Positions 53,373 to 64,000 of a stretch of 64,000 nt of DNA are shown piece after piece. Each line of letters begins with the position of its first letter. Positions within the stretch are counted from its first letter, which is position 1. The position numbers were made by a program, and so were the translations under genes. Under the pieces are notes generated by a model, which was not told where the DNA came from, searched no databases, and was given only the letters and a program-made list of their open reading frames with translations. Source of the DNA: Allodiplogaster sudhausi (lineage: Eukaryota > Nematoda > Chromadorea > Rhabditida > Diplogasteridae); assembly GCA_945643635.1 (NCBI GenBank), contig CALZFC010000199.1, positions 1-64,000 of the forward strand. Reading direction: 5' to 3'.

Positions 53373-56300
53373 CTGATGATTCAAAGTGGTCCGAATTGTA
53401 TTTAAACGAACCGTCTTGACGAGATCTAACTATGCATACCTTCACTAGTAGAAGAATACCTATCATGACTTGGCCAGAACATGTCAAAATGTGATTTTAT
53501 CTAAAATTGACCATATCTTTTTTTTGTCTAAAATTGACCATATCTTTTTTTCTGATGATTCAAAGTGGTCCTAATTGTATTTAAACGAACCGTCTTGACG
53601 AGATCTAACTATACATACCTTCACTAGTAGAATACCTATCACGACTTGGCCAGAACATGTCAAAATGTGATTTATCTAAAATTGACCATATCTTTTTTTG
53701 TCTAACATTGACCATATCTTTTTTTCTGATGATTCAAAGTGGTCCGAATTGTATTTAAACGAACCGTCTTGACGAGATCTAACTATGCATACCTTCACTA
53801 GTAGAATACCTATCATGACTTGGCCAGAACATGTCAAAATGTGATTTATCTAAAATTGACCATATCTTTTTTTGTCTAAAATTGACCATATCTTTTTTTC
53901 TGATGATTCAAAGTGGTCCGAATTGTATTTAAACGAACCGTCTTGACGAGATCTAACTATGCATACCTTCACTAGTAGAATACCTATCATGACTTGGCCA
54001 GAACATTTCAAAATGTGATTTATCTAAAATTGACCATATCTTTTTTTGTCTAACATTGACCATATCTTTTTTTTTGATTCAAATTGACCATTGACCATAT
54101 CTTTTTTCTGATGATTCAAAGTGGTCCTAATTGTATTTAAACGAACCGTCTTGACGAGATCTAACTATGCATACCTTCACTAGTAGAATACCTATCATGA
54201 CTTGGCCAGAACATGTCAAAATGTGATTTATCTAAAATTGACCATATCTTTTTTTGTCTAAAATTGACCATATCTTTTTTTCTGATGATTCAAAGTGGTC
54301 CGAATTGTATTTAAACGAACCGTCTTGACGAGATCTAACTATACATACCTTCACTAGTAGAATACCTATCACGACTTGGCCAGAACATGTCAAAATGTGA
54401 TTTTATCTAAAATTGACCATATCTTTTTTTTGTCTAAAATTGACCATATCTTTTTTTCTGATGATTCAAAGTGGTCCGAATTGTATTTAAACGAACCGTC
54501 TTGACGAGATCTAACTATAAATACCTTCACTAGTAGAATACCTATCACGACTTGGCCAGAACATGTCAAAATGTGAATTTGTCTAAAATTGACCATATCT
54601 TTTTTTGTCTAACATTGACCATATCTTTTTTTCTGATGATTCAAAGTGGTCCGAATTGTATTTAAACGAACCGTCTTGACGAGATCTAACTATAAATACC
54701 TTCACTAGTAGAATACCTATCACGACTTGGCCAGAACATGTCAAAATGTGATTTTATCTAAAATTGACCATATCTTTTTTTTGTCTAAAATTGACCATAT
54801 CTTTTTTTCTGATGATTCAAAGTGGTCCGAATTGTATTTAAACGAACCGTCTTGACGAGATCTAACTGTAAATACCTTCACTAGTAGAATACCTATCACG
54901 ACTTGGCCAGAACATGTCAAAATGTGAATTTGTCTAAAATTGACCATATCTTTTTTTGTCTAACATTGACCATATCTTTTTTTCTGATGATTCAAAGTGG
55001 TCCGAATTGTATTTAAACGAACCGTCTTGACGAGATCTAACTATAAATACCTTCACTAGTAGAATACCTATCACGACTTGGCCAGAACATGTCAAAATGT
55101 GAATTTGTCTAAAATTGACCATATCTTTTTTTGTCTAACATTGACCATATCTTTTTTTCTGATGATTCAAAGTGGTCCGAATTGTATTTAAACGAACCGT
55201 CTTGACGAGATCTAACTATGCATACCTTCACTAGTAGAATACCTATCATGACTTGGCCAGAACATGTCAAAATGTGATTTATCTAAAATTGACCATATCT
55301 TTTTTTGTCTAAAATTGACCATATCTTTTTTTCTGATGATTCAAAGTGGTCCGAATTGTATTTAAACGAACCGTCTTGACGAGATCTAACTATGCATACC
55401 TTCACTAGTAGAAGAATACCTATCATGACTTGGCCAGAACATGTCAAAATGTGATTTTATCTAAAATTGACCATATCTTTTTTTTGTCTAAAATTGACCA
55501 TATCTTTTTTTCTGATGATTCAAAGTGGTCCGAATTGTATTTAAACGAACCGTCTTGACGAGATCTAACTATGCATACCTTCACTAGTAGAATACCTATC
55601 ACGACTTGGCCAGAACATGTCAAAATGTGATTTTATCTAAAATTGACCATATCTTTTTTTGTCTAAAATTGACCATATCTTTTTTTCTGATGATTCAAAG
55701 TGGTCCGAATTGTATTTAAACGAACCGTCTTGACGAGATCTAACTATAAATACCTTCACTAGTAGAATACCTATCACGACTTGGCCAGAACATGTCAAAA
55801 TGTGAATTTGTCTAAAATTGACCATATCTTTTTTTGTCTAACATTGACCATATCTTTTTTTCTGATGATTCAAAGTGGTTCGAATTGTATTTAAACGAAC
55901 CGTCTTGACGAGATCTAACTATGCATACCTTCACTAGTAGAATACCTATCACGACTTGGCCAGAACATGTCAAAATGTGATTTTATCTAAAATTGACCAT
56001 ATCTTTTTTTTGTCTAAAATTGACCATATCTTTTTTTCTGATGATTCAAAGTGGTCCGAATTGTATTTAAACGAACCGTCTTGACGAGATCTAACTATGC
56101 ATACCTTCACTAGTAGAATACCTATCACGACTTGGCCAGAACATGTCAAAATGTGATTTATCTAAAATTGACCATATCTTTTTTTGTCTAAAATTGACCA
56201 TATCTTTTTTTCTGATGATTCAAAGTGGTCCGAATTGTATTTAAACGAACCGTCTTGACGAGATCTAACTATAAATACCTTCACTAGTAGAATACCTATC

Positions 56301-59300
56301 ATGACTTGGCCAGAACATGTCAAAATGTGATTTATCTAAAATTGACCATATCTTTTTTTGTCTAACATTGACCATATCTTTTTTTCTGATGATTCAAAGT
56401 GGTCCGAATTGTATTTAAACGAACCGTCTTGACGAGATCTAACTATGCATACCTTCACTAGTAGAATACCTATCATGACTTGGCCAGAACATGTCAAAAT
56501 GTGATTTATCTAAAATTGACCATATCTTTTTTTGTCTAAAATTGACCATATCTTTTTTTCTGATGATTCAAAGTGGTCCGAATTGTATTTAAACGAACCG
56601 TCTTGACGAGATCTAACTATGCATACCTTCACTAGTAGAAGAATACCTATCATGACTTGGCCAGAACATGTCAAAATGTGATTTTATCTAAAATTGACCA
56701 TATCTTTTTTTGTCTAAAATTGACCATATCTTTTTTTCTGATGATTCAAAGTGGTCCGAATTGTATTTAAACGAACCGTCTTGACGAGATCTAACTATAC
56801 ATACCTTCACTAGTAGAATACCTATCACGACTTGGCCAGAACATGTCAAAATGTGATTTTATCTAAAATTGACCATATCTTTTTTTTGTCTAAAATTGAC
56901 CATATCTTTTTTTCTGATGATTCAAAGTGGTCCGAATTGTATTTAAACGAACCGTCTTGACGAGATCTAACTGTAAATACCTTCACTAGTAGAATACCTA
57001 TCACGACTTGGCCAGAACATGTCAAAATGTGAATTTGTCTAAAATTGACCATATCTTTTTTTGTCTAACATTGACCATATCTTTTTTTCTGATGATTCAA
57101 AGTGGTTCGAATTGTATTTAAACGAACCGTCTTGACGAGATCTAACTATAAATACCTTCACTAGTAGAATACCTATCACGACTTGGCCAGAACATGTCAA
57201 AATGTGAATTTGTCTAAAATTGACCATATCTTTTTTTGTCTAAAATTGACCATATCTTTTTTTCTGATGATTCAAAGTGGTCCGAATTGTATTTAAACGA
57301 ACCGTCTTGACGAGATCTAACTATGCATACCTTCACTAGTAGAATACCTATCACGACTTGGCCAGAACATGTCAAAATGTGATTTTATCTAAAATTGACC
57401 ATATCTTTTTTTTGTCTAAAATTGACCATATCTTTTTTCTGATGATTCAAAGTGGTCCTAATTGTATTTAAACGAACCGTCTTGACGAGATCTAACTGTA
57501 AATACCTTCACTAGTAGAATACCTATCACGACTTGGCCAGAACATGTCAAAATGTGAATTTGTCTAAAATTGACCATATCTTTTTTTGTCTAACATTGAC
57601 CATATCTTTTTTTCTGATGATTCAAAGTGGTTCGAATTGTATTTAAACGAACCGTCTTGACGAGATCTAACTATAAATACCTTCACTAGTAGAATACCTA
57701 TCACGACTTGGCCAGAACGTGTCAAAATGTGAATTTGTCTAAAATTGACCATATCTTTTTTTGTCTAACATTGACCATATCTTTTTTTCTGATGATTCAA
57801 AGTGGTCCGAATTGTATTTAAACGAACCGTCTTGACGAGATCTAACTATGCATACCTTCACTAGTAGAATACCTATCATGACTTGGCCAGAGCATGTCAA
57901 AATGTGATTTATCTAAAATTGACCATATCTTTTTTTGTCTAAAATTGACCATATCTTTTTTTCTAATGATTCAAAGTGGTCCGAATTGTATTTAAACGAA
58001 CCGTCTTGACGAGATCTAACTATGCATACCTTCACTAGTAGAAGAATACCTATCATGACTTGGCCAGAACATGTCAAAATGTGATTTTATCTAAAATTGA
58101 CCATATCTTTTTTTTGTCTAAAATTGACCATATCTTTTTTTCTGATGATTCAAAGTGGTCCTAATTGTATTTAAACGAACCGTCTTGACGAGATCTAACT
58201 ATACATACCTTCACTAGTAGAATACCTATCACGACTTGGCCAGAACATGTCAAAATGTGATTTTATCTAAAATTGACCATATCTTTTTTTTGTCTAAAAT
58301 TGACCATATCTTTTTTTCTGATGATTCAAAGTGGTCCGAATTGTATTTAAACGAACCGTCTTGACGAGATCTAACTGTAAATACCTTCACTAGTAGAATA
58401 CCTATCACGACTTGGCCAGAACGTGTCAAAATGTGAATTTGTCTAAAATTGACCATATCTTTTTTTGTCTAACATTGACCATATCTTTTTTTCTGATGAT
58501 TCAAAGTGGTTCGAATTGTATTTAAACGAACCGTCTTGACGAGATCTAACTATAAATACCTTCACTAGTAGAATACCTATCACGACTTGGCCAGAACATG
58601 TCAAAATGTGAATTTGTCTAAAATTGACCATATCTTTTTTTGTCTAACATTGACCATATCTTTTTTTCTGATGATTCAAAGTGGTCCGAATTGTATTTAA
58701 ACGAACCGTCTTGACGAGATCTAACTATGCATACCTTCACTAGTAGAATACCTATCATGACTTGGCCAGAACATGTCAAAATGTGATTTATCTAAAATTG
58801 ACCATATCTTTTTTTGTCTAAAATTGACCATATCTTTTTTTCTGATGATTCAAAGTGGTCCGAATTGTATTTAAACGAACCGTCTTGACGAGATCTAACT
58901 ATGCATACCTTCACTAGTAGAATACCTATCATGACTTGGCCAGAACATGTCAAAATGTGATTTATCTAAAATTGACCATATCTTTTTTTGTCTAAAATTG
59001 ACCATATCTTTTTTTCTGATGATTCAAAGTGGTCCGAATTGTATTTAAACGAACCGTCTTGACGAGATCTAACTATACATACCTTCACTAGTAGAATACC
59101 TATCACGACTTGGCCAGAACATGTCAAAATGTGATTTTATCTAAAATTGACCATATCTTTTTTTTGTCTAAAATTGACCATATCTTTTTTTCTGATGATT
59201 CAAAGTGGTCCGAATTGTATTTAAACGAACCGTCTTGACGAGATCTAACTATAAATACCTTCACTAGTAGAATACCTATCACGACTTGGCCAGAACATGT

Positions 59301-60242
59301 CAAAATGTGAATTTGTCTAAAATTGACCATATCTTTTTTTGTCTAACATTGACCATATCTTTTTTTCTGATGATTCAAAGTGGTCCGAATTGTATTTAAA
59401 CGAACCGTCTTGACGAGATCTAACTATAAATACCTTCACTAGTAGAATACCTATCACGACTTGGCCAGAACATGTCAAAATGTGAATTTATCTAAAATTG
59501 ACCATATCTTTTTTTGTCTAACATTGACCATATCTTTTTTTCTGATGATTCAAAGTGGTCCGAATTGTATTTAAACGAACCGTCTTGACGAGATCTAACT
59601 ATGCATACCTTCACTAGTAGAATACCTATCATGACTTGGCCAGAACATGTCAAAATGTGATTTTATCTAAAATTGACCATATCTTTTTTTTGTCTAAAAT
59701 TGACCATATCTTTTTTTCTGATGATTCAAAGTGGTCCTAATTGTATTTAAACGAACCGTCTTGACGAGATCTAACTATAAATACCTTCACTAGTAGAATA
59801 CCTATCACGACTTGGCCAGAACGTGTCAAAATGTGAATTTGTCTAAAATTGACCATATCTTTTTTTGTCTAACATTGACCATATCTTTTTTTCTGATGAT
59901 TCAAAGTGGTCCGAATTGTATTTAAACGAACCGTCTTGACGAGATCTAACTGTAAATACCTTCACTAGTAGAATACCTATCACGACTTGGCCAGAACGTG
60001 TCAAAATGTGAATTTGTCTAAAATTGACCATATCTTTTTTTGTCTAACATTGACCATATCTTTTTTTCTGATGATTCAAAGTGGTCCGAATTGTATTTAA
60101 ACGAACCGTCTTGACGAGATCTAACTATGCATACCTTCACTAGTAGAATACCTATCATGACTTGGCCAGAACATGTCAAAATGTGATTTATCTAAAATTG
60201 ACCATATCTTTTTTTTGTCTAAAATTGACCATATCTTTTTTT
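53373..60242. repeat. Mixed K-rich segment
   Basis: About 39 monomers. K monomers (ataaat) are frequent, for example near 54.5, 54.7, 55.0, 55.7, 57.1, 57.7, 58.5, 59.2 and 59.4 kb. Pentamer order is visible from 57.3 to 59.1 kb: G-like with cacgac, Q, K, G, D, then X, Q, K, G, G. A hybrid with ataaat and catgac is at 56,271-56,305. Confidence 0.77.
54071..54104. repeat. Rearranged insertion at a monomer border (~34 bp)
   Basis: After the second box the T-run (nine Ts) joins to gattcaaa, the start of the next monomer. The sequence then jumps back to ttgacca and again ttgaccatatcttttttc before the regular ctgatgattc. The distance between successive atgcat sites is 208 bp instead of 174. The mixed origin looks like template switching during repair or replication. 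Confidence 0.88.
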
Positions 60243-63200
60243 CTGATGATTCAAAGTGGTCCGAATTGTATTTAAACGAACCGTCTTGACGAGATCTAAC
60301 TATGCATACCTTCACTAGTAGAATACCTATCACGACTTGGCCAGAACATGTCAAAATGTGATTTTATCTAAAATTGACCATATCTTTTTTTGTCTAAAAT
60401 TGACCATATCTTTTTTTCTGATGATTCAAAGTGGTCCTAATTGTATTTAAACGAACCGTCTTGACGAGATCTAACTATAAATACCTTCACTAGTAGAATA
60501 CCTATCACGACTTGGCCAGAACGTGTCAAAATGTGAATTTGTCTAAAATTGACCATATCTTTTTTTGTCTAACATTGACCATATCTTTTTTTCTGATGAT
60601 TCAAAGTGGTTCGAATTGTATTTAAACGAACCGTCTTGACGAGATCTAACTGTAAATACCTTCACTAGTAGAATACCTATCACGACTTGGCCAGAACGTG
60701 TCAAAATGTGAATTTGTCTAAAATTGACCATATCTTTTTTTGTCTAACATTGACCATATCTTTTTTTCTGATGATTCAAAGTGGTTCGAATTGTATTTAA
60801 ACGAACCGTCTTGACGAGATCTAACTATGCATACCTTCACTAGTAGAATACCTATCATGACTTGGCCAGAACATGTCAAAATGTGATTTATCTAAAATTG
60901 ACCATATCTTTTTTTGTCTAAAATTGACCATATCTTTTTTTCTGATGATTCAAAGTGGTCCGAATTGTATTTAAACGAACCGTCTTGACGAGATCTAACT
61001 ATGCATACCTTCACTAGTAGAATACCTATCATGACTTGGCCAGAACATGTCAAAATGTGATTTATCTAAAATTGACCATATCTTTTTTTGTCTAAAATTG
61101 ACCATATCTTTTTTTCTGATGATTCAAAGTGGTCCGAATTGTATTTAAACGAACCGTCTTGACGAGATCTAACTATACATACCTTCACTAGTAGAATACC
61201 TATCACGACTTGGCCAGAACATGTCAAAATGTGATTTTATCTAAAATTGACCATATCTTTTTTTTGTCTAAAATTGACCATATCTTTTTTTCTGATGATT
61301 CAAAGTGGTCCTAATTGTATTTAAACGAACCGTCTTGACGAGATCTAACTGTAAATACCTTCACTAGTAGAATACCTATCACGACTTGGCCAGAACGTGT
61401 CAAAATGTGAATTTGTCTAAAATTGACCATATCTTTTTTTGTCTAACATTGACCATATCTTTTTTTCTGATGATTCAAAGTGGTTCGAATTGTATTTAAA
61501 CGAACCGTCTTGACGAGATCTAACTGTAAATACCTTCACTAGTAGAATACCTATCACGACTTGGCCAGAACATGTCAAAATGTGAATTTGTCTAAAATTG
61601 ACCATATCTTTTTTTGTCTAACATTGACCATATCTTTTTTTCTGATGATTCAAAGTGGTTCGAATTGTATTTAAACGAACCGTCTTGACGAGATCTAACT
61701 ATGCATACCTTCACTAGTAGAATACCTATCATGACTTGGCCAGAACATTTCAAAATGTGATTTATCTAAAATTGACCATATCTTTTTTTGTCTAAAATTG
61801 ACCATATCTTTTTTTCTAATGATTCAAAGTGGTCCGAATTGTATTTAAACGAACCGTCTTGACGAGATCTAACTATGCATACCTTCACTAGTAGAAGAAT
61901 ACCTATCATGACTTGGCCAGAACATGTCAAAATGTGATTTTATCTAAAATTGACCATATCTTTTTTTTGTCTAAAATTGACCATATCTTTTTTTCTGATG
62001 ATTCAAAGTGGTCCGAATTGTATTTAAACGAACCGTCTTGACGAGATCTAACTATACATACCTTCACTAGTAGAATACCTATCACGACTTGGCCAGAACA
62101 TGTCAAAATGTGATTTTATCTAAAATTGACCATATCTTTTTTTGTCTAAAATTGACCATATCTTTTTTTCTGATGATTCAAAGTGGTCCTAATTGTATTT
62201 AAACGAACCGTCTTGACGAGATCTAACTGTAAATACCTTCACTAGTAGAATACCTATCACGACTTGGCCAGAACGTGTCAAAATGTGAATTTGTCTAAAA
62301 TTGACCATATCTTTTTTTGTCTAACATTGACCATATCTTTTTTTCTGATGATTCAAAGTGGTTCGAATTGTATTTAAACGAACCGTCTTGACGAGATCTA
62401 ACTGTAAATACCTTCACTAGTAGAATACCTATCACGACTTGGCCAGAACATGTCAAAATGTGAATTTGTCTAAAATTGACCATATCTTTTTTTGTCTAAC
62501 ATTGACCATATCTTTTTTTCTGATGATTCAAAGTGGTTCGAATTGTATTTAAACGAACCGTCTTGACGAGATCTAACTATGCATACCTTCACTAGTAGAA
62601 TACCTATCATGACTTGGCCAGAACATGTCAAAATGTGATTTATCTAAAATTGACCATATCTTTTTTTGTCTAAAATTGACCATATCTTTTTTTCTGATGA
62701 TTCAAAGTGGTCCGAATTGTATTTAAACGAACCGTCTTGACGAGATCTAACTATGCATACCTTCACTAGTAGAATACCTATCATGACTTGGCCAGAACAT
62801 GTCAAAATGTGATTTATCTAAAATTGACCATATCTTTTTTTGTCTAAAATTGACCATATCTTTTTTTCTGATGATTCAAAGTGGTCCTAATTGTATTTAA
62901 ACGAACCGTCTTGACGAGATCTAACTATACATACCTTCACTAGTAGAATACCTATCACGACTTGGCCAGAACATGTCAAAATGTGATTTTATCTAAAATT
63001 GACCATATCTTTTTTTTGTCTAAAATTGACCATATCTTTTTTTCTGATGATTCAAAGTGGTCCTAATTGTATTTAAACGAACCGTCTTGACGAGATCTAA
63101 CTGTAAATACCTTCACTAGTAGAATACCTATCACGACTTGGCCAGAACGTGTCAAAATGTGAATTTGTCTAAAATTGACCATATCTTTTTTTGTCTAACA

Positions 63201-64000
63201 TTGACCATATCTTTTTTTCTGATGATTCAAAGTGGTTCGAATTGTATTTAAACGAACCGTCTTGACGAGATCTAACTATAATACCTTCACTAGTAGAATA
63301 CCTATCACGACTTGGCCAGAACGTGTCAAAATGTGAATTTGTCTAAAATTGACCATATCTTTTTTTGTCTAACATTGACCATATCTTTTTTTCTGATGAT
63401 TCAAAGTGGTCCGAATTGTATTTAAACGAACCGTCTTGACGAGATCTAACTATGCATACCTTCACTAGTAGAATACCTATCATGACTTGGCCAGAACATG
63501 TCAAAATGTGATTTATCTAAAATTGACCATATCTTTTTTTGTCTAAAATTGACCATATCTTTTTTTCTGATGATTCAAAGTGGTCCGAATTGTATTTAAA
63601 CGAACCGTCTTGACGAGATCTAACTATGCATACCTTCACTAGTAGAATACCTATCATGACTTGGCCAGAACATGTCAAAATGTGATTTATCTAAAATTGA
63701 CCATATCTTTTTTTGTCTAAAATTGACCATATCTTTTTTTCTGATGATTCAAAGTGGTCCTAATTGTATTTAAACGAACCGTCTTGACGAGATCTAACTA
63801 TACATACCTTCACTAGTAGAATACCTATCACGACTTGGCCAGAACATGTCAAAATGTGATTTTATCTAAAATTGACCATATCTTTTTTTTGTCTAAAATT
63901 GACCATATCTTTTTTTCTGATGATTCAAAGTGGTCCTAATTGTATTTAAACGAACCGTCTTGACGAGATCTAACTGTAAATACCTTCACTAGTAGAATAC
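60243..64000. repeat. Clean pentamer higher-order array (~873 bp period)
   Basis: Successive units start at 60,243, 61,116, 61,995, 62,868 and 63,741 (cut by the window end), with lengths 873, 879, 873 and 873 bp. The order is X (or G-like with cacgac and gatttta), Q/K, Q/K, G, G. In the 61,116 unit the last G is replaced by D, which explains its extra length. Q/K members mostly carry gaacgtg; the third members follow ggttcgaattg. In the 62,868 unit the third member has the short form ctataatacc. Confidence 0.87.

Larger units (their letters stand above)
1..64000. repeat. Satellite DNA array, ~174-178 bp monomer, spans whole window
   Basis: The same monomer recurs head to tail from the first base to the last, about 365 copies, never inverted and never interrupted by unrelated sequence. 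Landmarks seen in nearly every copy are gattcaaagtgg, aaacgaaccgtcttgacg, agatctaact, cttcactagtag, acttggccag and two copies of tctaaaattgaccatatc followed by T-runs. Uniform copies are exactly 174 bp; others are 175-178 bp because of T-run length, gatttatct versus gattttatct, and a 3 bp insertion. Satellites of this length and organisation are typical of eukaryotic centromeric or other constitutive heterochromatin; that location is inferred, not shown. No known family name is assigned. Confidence 0.98.

Noticed and set aside
54071..54104. Small mobile element insertion
   Set aside because: All inserted bases come from the satellite itself, with no terminal repeats or target duplication.
235..62483. 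Many minus-strand open frames of 60-100 codons sharing one peptide repeat
   Set aside because: They are by-products of the satellite, starting and stopping at the same monomer positions in each copy. Frame changes from T-run and 1-3 bp indels are tolerated freely, so there is no sign of coding constraint.
1..64000. CRISPR-like array
   Set aside because: Repeats and intervening sequence are all copies of one long monomer. There are no unique spacers and no cas genes.

Overview
The window is one uninterrupted block of satellite DNA. It holds about 365 head-to-tail copies of a roughly 174-178 bp monomer (about 33% G+C in a typical copy), all in the same orientation. Both edges of the window cut through the array, so the array is longer than 64 kb. 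I see no gene, RNA gene, transposon, CRISPR array or unique sequence. The short open frames are the repeat read in different frames. Monomer length, higher-order structure and total size point to eukaryotic heterochromatin, such as a centromeric, pericentromeric or subtelomeric block. A plant is my first guess, but an animal is possible. I do not recognise the monomer as a named satellite family.

Each monomer has a conserved part of about 123 bp, followed by two tandem copies of a 25-26 bp AT-rich box (tctaaaattgaccatatc plus a T-run). Diagnostic variants define classes, named here for convenience. G has atgcat and catgac. D is G with an extra 3 bp (gtagaagaat). X has atacat, cacgac and usually gattttatct. 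Q has gtaaat and K has ataaat, both with cacgac and usually gaatttgtct. These classes follow a recurring order X-Q/K-Q/K-G-G, sometimes with D added or replacing a G. This is a higher-order repeat of about 873-880 bp (pentamer) or about 1.05 kb (hexamer). Trimers, 9-mers and 10-mers derived from it also occur.

Layout: 1-13,700 is rich in indels. 13,701-26,011 is mixed higher-order repeat. 26,012-27,226 is a run of seven G monomers. 27,227-29,153 is mixed. 29,154-32,315 is a 6+3+6+3 block. 32,316-33,541 is a short K-rich segment. 33,542-41,043 is a very uniform G-class expansion, interrupted by a D-X-hybrid trimer at 35,283-35,812. 41,044-48,298 is mixed and carries recurrent one-box monomers. 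48,299-53,372 is a 10+9+10 block. 53,373-60,242 is mixed and K-rich. 60,243-64,000 is a clean pentamer array.

The interest lies in array evolution: a submonomer duplication, nested higher-order repeats, hybrid monomers that record recombination points, a recent local expansion, and class differences at CpG sites. I found no support for an undescribed gene system.
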